Source: Laetiporus sulphureus 93-53
Taxonomy: Eukaryota > Basidiomycota > Agaricomycetes > Polyporales > Laetiporaceae
Assembly: GCF_001632365.1 (NCBI RefSeq)
Contig: NW_024468559.1
Coordinates: 70,509-134,508, forward strand
Direction: 5' to 3'
DNA: 64,000 bases
How positions within the stretch are numbered: the stretch's first letter is position 1; each line of letters opens with the position of its first letter. Shown in pieces: positions 33,701 to 44,557 of this stretch. The position numbers and the translations under genes were made by a program. Below the pieces are notes generated by a model. That model was given only the letters and a program-made list of their open reading frames with translations, was not told the origin of the DNA and searched no databases.

Positions 33701-35244
33701 CCGGAGGTTGGAATAGCAGGTTCCTAGGCGTTTCTCCTAGTCTTCTAGCTGTGTTGCTCGGTCTGTCAGGAATGGAACTCAGCAAAGGACGCGTCCTTCT
33801 GTAGTTCTCCCGTTTCGCGATCGTAGTTATTACTTTCTGGCGTGACTTATTCATTTCATGATAATGGCCTGAAGTGGCTTGAGGGAATATTGCCAATGCA
33901 TTTTCGCGGCAAGCCTGTGGTTATGAGTCTTGGCAAGTGCATCCTAAGACGTTCGCAGACTAGTGTTGCGCCTCCCCCGACTGATGACGAAATCGTCCGC
34001 AATGGAAGGATGGTCAGTTGTCGCACTGATGAGATATCGGACCAAGGGCGGCGCGCGGATGCGCTGTAAATACCATATAGTTACTAATTCCAAGGTCTGC
34101 GTCACCTACAGGTTCCGTGGCGAGCTCTGGATGCCAGCTGCCGTGTTCATCCATAGCGCTAGCACTCGGAACATCCCTGGACTCGCTTCGGTGATGGAGC
34201 TTCGCGGCAACGGCCACCATGGGCGCGGCGAGTTGTGACAAGGGCCGTCGCAATCGCTGCAGCTACCGCAGTCATTCGTCCACGCCGTGATTCCCTGGAA
34301 GCTGGCTGGCTGGTGCCTGTCGGCCTTGTGGCGCGCTGACATTGCCTCCATGTGGAACGTGTGCAAGTTCAATTGAGGAGAGCCGGGAGGATGTGCTCCG
34401 ATGGGCGGCGAGCGCTGGAGCGACCGCGTGCACGGGCCCTTGGTTCGACGTACATTCCCAGTTACGCCAGGGTGTTCCGCGTAGAATGGTGCCTTGAGCT
34501 AAGCAGTCGTGCCGACCGGGCTTCTAGGAGAATTGGGTTATCAGATGACGGGGACCGATATCTGTGTGCGGAGAGCGACGGCGGTGCTCGCTGCTGGCCA
34601 CGGTGAGCAAGTGGATGCAGCGCGCGACATCCAAGTGACAGAGGAGGCCTACGCAGCAGAACAAAGCACGAGATAAGATGCGCGGGCGCTATTGCAGGGA
34701 AGGCGCGCACGCGGACATAACTGGGACGATCTCCTTTCAGGGAACGGGTCCCAGGTCGAACCTTCTACTTTCCCAGTCTGCCACTCCTTCGATTTGTCTC
34801 CCGCTTGCACTCCCGCATGGCCGCCACCTCTTTCGCTTGTTTTTCTTCCTCCTCGCCGTCCAGCGCAGGCATTCCGACGGTCCTCGTCGCACTGTCCCAC
34901 AGCCTGCGACGCTTCCACTCCTTCCCCGCCATTCAGCACTGCTCGATGTCTGTCTAGCGCGCAAACGCGGTGCCCGGATCATTTGCCCATTCACCCCGAC
35001 AGATCCTCCCCGTCCTCCCGTCCAAGCTCGCGTCAACAAGTCGGCTGTAGCCCGTGCCTTGCTCAGTTTCTCCCCGAAGCCCATTTCCCTCTTCGTCTTC
35101 TCGAAAGGTACTTATTCGCCATTCTCACACTACTTCTCCCGCAAGAGCGCCCAGGGCTTACCGCCCGTTGGATCCTGTCCAGTTTAGCTAAAGTTCTATC
35201 TCCTACAATTGGTCCTCTGTCCTTACCCATCCTGCCCGCGCTCT
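30758..35244. other. Large gene-poor region (4.5 kb)
   Basis: Between the divergent Ask1 and G-alpha starts I find no frame with a recognisable domain. Frames are short, arginine/serine-rich and overlap on both strands, as in non-coding GC-balanced DNA. No LTR ends, terminal inverted repeats or transposase motifs were seen by eye. The last ~700 bp is C/T-rich on the plus strand (pyrimidine tracts around 34790-35120), typical of a basidiomycete promoter or 5' UTR. Confidence 0.45.
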
Positions 35245-37984
35245 ATGGCCAACCACCGGGCTCAGCTCGCTCCGCCTTCTGGTCGGCGACGCTCGCTGTC
35301 AGACCCTCTCGCCGCTGCTCTTCTGCCACCGCCGAATGAGTCGCCCGAGCAACGAGACCGCAGGCTGCGTGCAGAGGAAGAAGCCAAGAAACGCAGCGAT
35401 CATATCGATCGTATGATCAAGGAGAATGAAAAGGAACGGCGAAGAAAGAAAATCGTCAAAGTACTCCTCCTCGGTCAGAGTGAGAGCGGCAAGAGTACAA
35501 CGCTGAAACGTGAGTGAATATATATTCTATTTGTGTTGATGTACTCGCATCTCGCCATTATGCGAGCCTGAGCTATTAGTATCATGTGTCCGTATTCCGC
35601 ATTCTCCATTTGAGTGAACGAGCGATCACTGGATTCTCGAATTTTATGAACTGTTTGATTCTGATGGGCGGTCATTGTTGTAGTAGTGTGGTTTGCCGCC
35701 CTCCATGGATTCTCCCGAAGCGTCGGGTGTATCGCCTGGAGATTTTCACTGATTTCCTTCACATATACGCCGGTACCAGTACCTTTGATCCAATCTTCTA
35801 TGCTATGTCGGCAGAAGCAGCACACTTGCATCGGATGTTCTCCTTAGGCATAGAAGGAGATATCTGCTAGACGAGCGCAGCGTGGTTGCCGTGCTTGCAT
35901 GAGTTCCGCCCAAGCCGGGGTCACACCTGCTGCTTATACAATATCCGTGCTATCCGATGCTGCTTGCCCGTATATCCCCTGACGATCCATCCGTTGACTA
36001 ATCTTCCTTCCGCTAGAGTTCCAACTGCTGCATACTCCCGCTGCCTTCCACGCTGAGAGGATAGCATGGCGATTTGTCATATACCTCAATCTCGTACGGT
36101 CCATCCGGCGGTACGTCCCCTTCACTCTCTTCCCACGGACAGTGCCAATTACAACTACCTATGTCTGCTTCTCAGGATACTAGAAGCTATATCCCCGGAG
36201 CCAGAGACAGCACCGGGGCTCGACGACTACGATGACATGGACTACCTGGAACCTGCCGCGATAATAATCAGCTCCAACGGCCGTCCATCATCTGCCGTGG
36301 CAGGCGCCTCAGTGCCTGGATACGACAGCTACCGAAGACAACTCGCGCCGCTACGCGACCTCGAGCAGCGACTCATCCAACAGCTGTCCGATCCAGAGGA
36401 TAACGAGAGCCGCCAAGCGATCCGCCTGCCCTGTCCTCCCTACAACGGACACGGGCACTCGCCCTCTCTCTCCGTGCCCAGTTCAGCGCGTCTCACAGGC
36501 GACGCGGCACGCCCGCTGCCGCGGATCAGTATCCCCCCGGGATCGAGCGTCAGCGGCGGGACCCACGGGGCGTCAAGCTCGCCGGTCGCGCTGTCGCCCG
36601 GGCACGAGATTGCGGTGCACTCGACGTCGAATTGGAGGAAGGCGTTTGCGCTGGGGAGGAACCAGAGTCCGAAGAGCGCGCATGGGGGCGAGTTGCAGGG
36701 ATGGTGGGAGGACCCGCACGATCCGGTGCATGTGCTCAATCGGTGTGCGCCCGTGATGATCGATCTCTGGCGCGATCCGAAAGTGCGTCAGAGGCTGGCG
36801 GAGAAGAGGTTGAGGCTGGAGGAAAGCAGCGGATTGTAAGTCGTTTGTTTCTTGTCGCTACTATCTTCCGTTGTTTTTTATATTGCGTTTGGCGTGGGTG
36901 AATGTCTGGTTGCTGAAATTGTCTTCATCCCCCTTAGCTATCTGGACGAGATCGAGCGTGTCACTGCGAAGATGTACTTCCCTACGGATGGTCAGTGCCA
37001 TATCGAGCGTTGAGGCCTTCCTCAGTTGATATCATTGCTATGTTCTAGATGACGTGCTAAAGGCCCGTCTGAAGACGAACGGCGTGGTCGAACACACTTT
37101 CAGTTTGCCGAAGACGAGTGAGTACCGTGGCGTCGAGTGGAAAATTTACGATGTAGGCGGCGCGCGACCACAACGGCAAGCTTGGGCTCCGTATTTCGAT
37201 GATGGTCGGTATTGTTCTACTCATATGTGAATGTGCGGGACTCATGCTGCTGAAAATTCAGTAAATGCTATTATTTTCTTGGCGCCTATCAGCGCTTTCG
37301 ACCAGGTCCTAGCCGAGGTAAAGTTTTCGAAAATCAACTGAGCTATGTTTTTTTGCTGACGGTGACCTCGCAGGACCCTCGTGTCAACCGTCTGGAGGAC
37401 TCATTTGAATTGTGGAAGTTGGTCGTCTCAAACCCGCTGCTCTCCACTGTCAATATCATCTTGTTCCTGAATAAATGCGACTTGCTGAAGGTGAGATTGT
37501 TTGCCCGGCGATGTGTCTGATGAAATGCTCACCGACGGTGGAAAAACAGAAAAAGCTCGAGAACGGTGTGAGACTCAATCAGCATATGCCATCCTATAAG
37601 GACCGGCCGAACGACTACGATTCGGTATCCAAATGTCGGTGACTCTCAGCATTGCTATTATGAACCATTGTACTGATTAGGACAACACTTTAGATTTCCG
37701 ATTGAAGTTCGGTGCTATGCACCACACATTCACCCCGAATAAATCCAGAGAGTGCTACAGTGCGTATCATATGAAACGTGTTTGGCGCATGCTGATCGTT
37801 GATGAAATGAAATTGTGTTGTGTGACAGTCCATCTGACATCTGTTACTGATACACGCAAGACACAAACGATCATCAGCAACGGCAAGTGGTTCCGTGATG
37901 CTCCCTGAAGCGCTCTCACACGTTCCCGAACCAGTCCGTGATATCATCCTTACGGGAAACTTGAAGTCGTCAGCTTTGATGTGA
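35245..37984 (+). CDS. Non-canonical G-protein alpha subunit with a large insertion
   Basis: The Ras-like core is complete: P-loop LLLGQSESGKST, switch I region LKARLKTNGVVEHTF, switch II KIYDVGGARPQRQAW, NKxD box as FLNKCD, and TCAT-like box as TSVTDT. The GTPase-critical residues differ: the P-loop Gly equivalent to Ras Gly12 is Ser, and the switch II Gln is Ala. About 170 Ser/Pro/Gly-rich residues are inserted in the helical domain (about 36190-36740). The N-terminus MANHRAQL lacks the MGxxxS myristoylation motif. The first intron is 507 nt (35510-36016), the others short. The last coding junction uses a GC-AG intron (37883-37934) giving the C-terminus VRDIILTGNLKSSALM, without which the frame ends in an unrelated tail. 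It probably belongs to the expanded divergent G-alpha group of mushrooms. Receptor and effector are unknown. Confidence 0.9.
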
Positions 37985-38441
37985 GGTTTGCGGGACTACC
38001 GAGAGTCCGGAACCAGGTTCGTGCACCCCATCATACCCATCGCTCATTGACGTGGATCAGTGGCTGACGTGCTCGATATCTAGATGATATAATGTATAAG
38101 GACATTGTAATGTTAGTTTGGAATTTGCCGTGCTTCGTCGAGATCGTGCTTGCTGCTGTCATCTTACCTTCCTCTTACCAAATCGCAACATACCCGCGCT
38201 AAAACTACTTGTATGATGTAGATCAGCTAATCTGTGCATAATGTTTGTCTTCTGTAGCTATCGAAATGAATTGAATTTAGTCTCAGTCTCTCTGCAAAAG
38301 CGAACAAGAGTCAGTTCTCAATACTCTGTACTTCGTGGTCGGGCGCGTCGCGTCGGTGGCGTTGTGCGCGTCGCCGACGCGTGTCACGTGTACGCGTGCG
38401 ATCGGGAAGATCGCGCAAGCATCGCGAGATGACTCGGGACG
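37985..38441. other. Intergenic region upstream of the RidA gene
   Basis: 457 bp, AT-rich at first and strongly GC/CpG-rich from about 38338 to the RidA start. No coding evidence. Confidence 0.5.
38377..38397 (+). promoter_or_regulatory. ACGCGT-CACGTG-ACGCGT motif group
   Basis: Two ACGCGT hexamers (38377-38382 and 38392-38397) flank a CACGTG E-box (38385-38390), 45-65 bp upstream of the RidA ATG. ACGCGT is the core of MBF-type sites and CACGTG the bHLH site in fungi. Function is inferred from motif identity and position only. Confidence 0.35.
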
Positions 38442-39206
38442 ATGCAGCCCACCTTGAGGTCCATTGCTCGCGCCCGCCTCCCTGCCTTTCTCGCCAGTCG
38501 TATTGCGACCATCGTCAACCCTAGCGCATTCCCAACCCTTATACAGGCTCGCAGAATGTCTTTGTCCTTCGTATCTACTACCAGTAAGCTCACGGTGTCT
38601 ATCCTGCCATCAACACGCAGATCCCGCTGATGGCAGGCTATCGCGTTTGCTTTTAGATGCCCCCGCGGCTGTGGGCCCGTATAACCAGGCGGTGAAGGCT
38701 GGCAACCTCCTCTTCGTCTCTGGGTCACTCGGGATCGACCCGGCGACTGGCAAGCTGGTAAGTGCATGCGTTCATACGGACGTGTGGACATTAGATGCCG
38801 ATTGCCGTGTAGGTTCCAGGAGGCGTTGAGGAGCAGACGGAGCAGGCGCTGAAGAACATGAAGACCATCATTGAGGCTGGGGGCAGCGATGTTAGCAAGG
38901 TGGTCAAGACGACTGTAAGTCTGGGTTTTCTACCTCGCTTGCTCGGTGACTCATGCGCACACCGACGGACGACATCTTCGTTTCTGCGGTTTGCTCATTA
39001 AGGTATTTTTGAAGTCTATGGATGATTTTACCACAATGAACGGCATCTACGCACGCTTCTTTAATGGGCACAAGCCGGCACGGTCGGCTGTGCAGGTTGC
39101 GAAGCTTCCTTTGGATGGCCTGTTTGAGATTGAGTGCATTGTGAGGTACGTCTGATTGCGCGTCGTTGCGGGCGGATTGATGATGTCTTCTCTCAGTTTG
39201 GCGTGA
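38442..39206 (+). CDS. RidA/YjgF/YER057c/UK114 family enamine/imine deaminase
   Basis: Hydrolyses reactive enamine/imine intermediates such as 2-aminoacrylate released by PLP enzymes. The core reads NAPAAVGPYNQAVKAGNLLF, then VSGSLGIDPATGKL, EQALKNMKTIIEAGGSDVSK, VFLKSMDDFTTMNGIYARFF and PARSAVQVAKLPLDGLFEIE. The catalytic Arg lies in the PARSAV motif. The last exon adds only SLA and a stop (39204-39206). The ATG at 38442 gives an N-terminal arginine-rich amphipathic leader (MQPTLRSIARARLPAFLASR), a good mitochondrial presequence. A second in-frame ATG (MSLSFVST) immediately before the core would give a cytosolic form. Yeast has separate Mmf1 and Hmf1 for the two compartments. Confidence 0.92.
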
Positions 39207-39696
39207 AGGAAGATGTTAGTTGCTGCTCGCGTTTGCGAAAGTGAAGAGGAAATGTATAATATCATTAGTTTGACTGAAATTCTGATGCCATGTCCAGATA
39301 CTCTGATGATTCCGAACGACGAGCCCTCTGTGTTGGTGATTCCTGGATATATTGCAGCGGACGAATTCTGTGTTGTCCATATTCCATGAGAAACCCCCTC
39401 AAAAAAACCCATCCTACACAGAATCTCTGTATCGTTTTTCCCCTGAGAATACTGAGACAAATTATCGCAGTACGAAGCATGTATAAATTAATAGCAACAT
39501 AGTGAAGTCCCCTTAGATGTCGTGAATTGTGTGGCCACCGATTACATGAATATTGCCGGGTTAGGGTTGTATCAATACAGACGCGACGCGCGTTCGGCGC
39601 TTGAGCGCGATCAGCTACACCGGACGCGTAAGACAGCTTGCTCTCCCTCCTCCATCGCATTCTACCACCACCTCCTCACTTGCCGATCATTCCAAC
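39207..39696. other. Intergenic region between RidA and proteasome genes
   Basis: 490 bp holding the RidA 3' UTR and the proteasome gene promoter. No gene or repeat recognised. Confidence 0.5.
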
Positions 39697-40764
39697 ATGT
39701 TCTTGACACGTTCAGAATACGGTACGGCACTCGCTATCCGAAGACGATCTCGCGCGGTAACTCGTAACATCGTACAGATCGAGGTGTTAACACCTTCTCG
39801 CCGGAAGGGCGGTTGTTCCAAGGTACTTCAGTTACATCATCAGAAATGCCTGCTTGTTTAAAACCAACGGATACAGTCGAGTATGCTATAGAGGCCATCA
39901 AAGTGCGTAGCTGTGTCCCTCTTGCTACATTTGCTATTCATCTCGTGCCCATTCCAGCTAGGGTCCACAACAGTCGGCGTCAAGACACCCCAGGGCGTCG
40001 TACTGGGAGTAGAGAAACGCGTTCAGTCTCCTCTGCTAGAGTCGTCATCTATTGAGAAGATCATGGAGATCGACCAACACCTCGGCTGTGCCATGTCCGG
40101 CCTCACTGCCGACGCACGCACGATGATCGACCATGCCCGTGTTACATCGCAAAACCACGCCTTTACCTATGACGAGCGGATCAAGGTGGAGAGTGTGACA
40201 CAGGCAGTGTGTGACCTCGCGCTGCGATTCGGAGAAAGTGTGCACGATGAGGAGGCGATGATGAGTCGGCCGTTCGGCGTAGCGCTGCTTATTGCAGGCG
40301 TCGACGAGTTGGGTCCACAGCTGTGCGTCATTGTCGATGGACTTCACCTTATCGAATCCCTGATGCTTTCTGTAATAGATTCCACACGGATCCTTCAGGT
40401 ACCTTCGTTCGGTATGAAGCCAAAGCGATCGGGTCAGGCTCGGAAGCGGCACAGAGCGAGCTCCAGGATAAGTGGCATAGCGTGCGTGCTCTGCTCTACT
40501 TGCGTATCCGAGACTGTATTGCTCATCTCATCGTTCACTCAGCAAATGACGCTTCGCGAAGCTCAAATATTGACATTGCGGGTGCTGAAGCAGGTGATGG
40601 AAGAGAAGCTGGATCACCACAACGTCCAGCTCGCTCAGGTAAGTTCAGACTCTAAAGTAATCCGTCATTTTCTTGAAAGACACGTTCGTTTGCAGGTGAC
40701 GCCGGAAAAGGGTTTCGAGATCTTGGACGAGGTCAGGCTAAAGGAGATTATTGACGACATGTAA
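39697..40764 (+). CDS. PUP2: 20S proteasome subunit alpha-5
   Basis: An outer-ring structural subunit of the 20S core. It starts [20 protein letters not shown], the alpha-subunit N-terminal gating helix signature, spliced from 39697 across two introns to VEYAIEAIK. The next block, [20 protein letters not shown] followed by [19 protein letters not shown], is specific to alpha-5. Further pieces are [54 protein letters not shown] and a C-terminal helix ending [11 protein letters not shown]. Length is about 240 residues, as in other eukaryotes. No lesion was seen. It is compact, with short introns, between RidA and the sugar transporter on the same strand. Confidence 0.95.
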
Positions 40765-41531
40765 CACCACGGACCTATTGCTGCTTTCCACACTTTTCCG
40801 CGTATTTGATGCAATGGTAGCTTCAAGATATCTCGGAAGCGCTCTCGCATGAGACAAGAAGGCTGTGTCCACATGATTGACGCGTCTTCAAGGCTCCAGA
40901 TAGTGGTTCTCCAGACATACATGGTGACACCGAAGTACTTTAGGACGTGTTCATGCCGTATTCCGATCCCCCTATCGTAGCCTGCGCAATCTGGCACAAC
41001 TTTATTTTCGAACAAAGTACGGACTCTCACGAAGCTGCATCTGACTTATCACTGCTCTACAGTAGACAGGTCTCTCCGTCCATTAGTGAGAAGGCGAGTG
41101 CACGGTCATCTCTCTGCTCCACTTAGCTGTCCCACTTCAGCAGTTAGAGATCACGTATGGGCACCAACACGGCGCCTGTGGTTTATATTGGTGCAGAAAT
41201 ACGCTTGCCATGTGACTGCGCGAAGCCTCACACTCTAAGTGCCCGGATGCCGCAATATCGCACGCATATCTAAGCTCTGTGCCACGAGACTCTTGGCCTT
41301 CCTGTAGGTGCATATGCCGTCAGAAACGCCGGGGCTCCTCGCTCCCAGAGTACGTTGTGCGATGCCACGCAATGCCAGCTGGACTAATTGTGGTTATCGG
41401 GAAGTGCATTGGCTGGCGCTGGAGTGTCAGCAGCTCCATCAAGATGAATCATATAAGACCGAGCACTGAGAGCACAGGAGTCGAGGTCGCGGGTGCGCAA
41501 GCTGCTGATCATCTAGGTCAACTCTCGGAAG
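40765..41531. other. Intergenic region upstream of the sugar transporter
   Basis: 767 bp with no coding evidence. Confidence 0.5.
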
Positions 41532-43905
41532 ATGGCAGTGCCCACCAATCGCAGAGCAATCTTGCTCGCGGCTTTCATTGCTTTCGGTAGGTCCATTCGT
41601 CGTTGATCAGAGATCATCAAGTCAACTTCATGGTCAGGAGGTGAACATTTTCTGTGGTCTCGACGTGTTAAGCGAATGTACGTCAATTTCTATCGCGTAT
41701 AACACTGATCGGTGCTGACTTGAAGATACACATAGAACCGACTATGCAACTCAGGCTTCATCTTTGGATATGACATGGGCGTCATCTCCGTGCGTTGCAA
41801 ACGGTGTCCATGAGCTGTTATGCTAATGTATCGGGCTTCAGGGTTGCCTCATCATGCCAGACTTCATCGACCGGTTCGGCCAGGTGGATGCTAACGGCAC
41901 GGCGTACTTGTCCAGCTCACGGCAATCCCTCATTACGTCCCTTCTTTCAGTCGGGTACGTTGTCATCCATCATACCGACTACAATTCTTGAAACAGATTA
42001 CCCAGTACCATTGTCGGCTCGATCGCACAAGCATTCACTTCCGACCGGTTTGGCCGGCGAGGGTCAATCTTGATCTGGTCTGCAGTGTTCACTATCGGCA
42101 CCGCGATACAAACCGCGACCAATCGTGCACTTGCGCAGATTATATTCGGGCGCTTTGTATCCGGACTTGGGGTGGGAGCACTGTCGGGTACGTCTCGTCG
42201 CTCATCTGCAAGCAGTCCTTGCTCACCCGAGGGTATAGCTATTGTCCCGCTTTACAATGGGGAGACTGCGCCTAAGGCATTCCGAGGGGCACTCATCGTC
42301 GTATATCAGGTGCAGATCTTCAGTGGGTGAGTAGATCTACTCAGCACGAAGGGAATCGGAGATCCTGATCAATGAACGGGCTTAGAATCTTTATCGCCGA
42401 CGTTATTGAGCTCGGGACGCACAACGTCCCCGGTTCGGCGTCATGGAGGATCCCGATCGGCCTGCAGATCGCGTGGGGTTTGATCCTCCTTTCGGGCATA
42501 TTCTTCCTGCCTGAGTCTCCGTGAGTACCATAATAGAATATTGACTGCTTTGATTGATTAGCCTGTCCACAGCCGTCATTTATTGGGGACAGGAAGGGAA
42601 ACAGAAGCAGTGGCCGTGGTGGCGGAACTGAATAGCGTTCCGGAAGATGAACCGATTGCCCAGGAGATCATCGACGAGCTCGAAGTCGCTATAAAGGCCG
42701 AGAATGAAGGCGGGAAAGCTACATGGACGGAATGTTTCTCGACGAGGAATCTGCTTTGGAAACGGACCATCAACGGTATGATGCTGCAATTCATCCAACA
42801 ATTGAACGGGCAGAATTTCTACTGTGCGTCCCGTTCATTTTCCGCCCATATGACCCCTTGAGCCGATCGGTTCATTAGTCTACTATGGCGACACCTTCTT
42901 TAAGGTACGAGGATCCCTAGCGTAATTTTTAAAGTCGAGCTAACACGAGTTTCCGCAGAGTGCCGGGACACAGTGCGTTCACCTCTCGAGTGCTCGACAT
43001 GGATAGCTAACGCGCTCCGCCAGGCTATCGCCGTACGTCATCCAGACAATACTCGGTGGTGTCTCCGTGGCCGGCACACTCCCAGCTCTGTATTTAATCG
43101 ATGCGTATGGTCGTCGACGAGTGAGTCAGTAGTCGCGTTTGCGATGTAAGTACTAACTCCGCCTAATGCCAGTCACTCCTTCTTGGCGCGCTCCTTGAGG
43201 CTACATGTGCTATAATCGCCGGTCTCGTCGGACACTTCCTGCTCGCGCCTTCAGGAACACCTGCAGATCAACTTACAACGCGCAACCGACGAGGCGGCGA
43301 TATTCTGATCGCATTCGCAGTATTGCATGTCTTCACGTATGGACTATTCTGGGGCCCAACTCCTTGGTTTGTGTTTTGTTGCAATGATTGAGAGTGTGTC
43401 CCAACTCAGATATCGTCGCACAACTTTTAGGGTGTATCTTGCAGAGAGTTTTCCGCTCAGAGTGAGACCGAAATGTATTGCGCTCGGTAGCGCAGCCAGT
43501 GAGCATCCTATAGCATTAACTCGTCCTAATACAAGCTGACTGTTTATCTATTCATAGACTGGGTGTGGAACTTCCTTCTGAGTTTCTTCTCGCCACGAAT
43601 CGCAGCACGCATCGGACCACTAATCCTGCTCATATTCTTCGGCATGTTGCTTTTCGGCTTCGTCTACGTGTACCTCTTCATTCCGGAAACTGTCGGATTG
43701 AGTCTGGAGGAGGTGCGTGCTGGTCGTGCTTTCCGTAAAGAGGTACCGCAAGCTCATACGGAAGGTCCAGGTCGACGAGTTATACCGTTCTGGTGTGAAG
43801 CCCTGGAATTCTCTCGGGTGGCGTCCTGCGGAGAAGCATTTCAATGACAAAGTTTCAGAAGAGGTAGTAGATGTGCAACAGAAGTTTCACTCGGAGCAGA
43901 AATGA
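41532..43905 (+). CDS. Major facilitator superfamily sugar transporter
   Basis: A twelve-helix plasma-membrane H+/hexose-type transporter. The ATG at 41532 (MAVPTNRRAILLAAFIAF) leads to FIFGYDMGVIS, GSIAQAFTSDRFGRRGSI with the MFS motif after helix 2, and GRFVSGLGVGALS. Next come PLYNGETAPKAFRGA, the PESPRHLL motif at the end of helix 6, LQFIQQLNGQNF in helix 7, DAYGRR after helix 8, VYLAESFPLRVRPK, and the PETVGLSLEEV motif after helix 12. All sugar porter signatures are thus present. A 14-nt exon (42959-42972) is required to reach QLSPYVIQTILGG. It ends EVVDVQQKFHSEQK. The substrate (hexose, pentose or quinate) cannot be read from sequence. It lies upstream of inositol monophosphatase, so a polyol substrate is conceivable. 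Confidence 0.9.
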
Positions 43906-44557
43906 CCATGAATGCATGGCTGGTGCGTTGTTCTAGACATGACTGACCAAGTTGTTGTAATTTGCCTGATAAATTAGACACCCGTCATCATGCTTGGAGT
44001 GCTGGGATAGCAGTGCTAATGCTATGGCGCTGGTGTCACAATTTACAACCGTATTGCAAAACCTCCCAAATCGACGGCCTGCAAAATTTTATCATGTCGC
44101 GCCTCGAGCAGACTCGATTGATTATCACAGCTCCTTTGATTAGCGTTTTCACCATTATTTCAACTATCTCGAATGATTTCCGAATTTCTTTCCTCGGATT
44201 GTCCTGGCAATTGAAGAGCAGCGGTTATGAAGCAGTCTTGCTTCCTCTCTAACCAGGTTCTGAGGACGCCAGATAGCTGTCTGTTCACTTTGATGCATCA
44301 CTGTCCCAGCATAGTGGAAATTGTGGGAAAAGTGTGCAAGGGAGCGAACTAGACAATGTTTTACCTTTATACAGTCGAATGTATGCGTCAAGATAGTTGG
44401 CGATGAATATATTGTGAGGCAGCAGTGGCAAGTGGCTGCGCCGGCGTCACCGTGACGGTAGCAAGTTTACTGCTGAATGTAACGTTCAACTGTTCAACAT
44501 TGTGCTGTTGATCTCGCTTTTTGTTGAACACCAGAAGGTCCAATCGATTCGGATAGT
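43906..44557. other. Intergenic region
   Basis: 652 bp between sugar transporter and inositol monophosphatase. AT-rich in part, no coding evidence. Confidence 0.5.
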
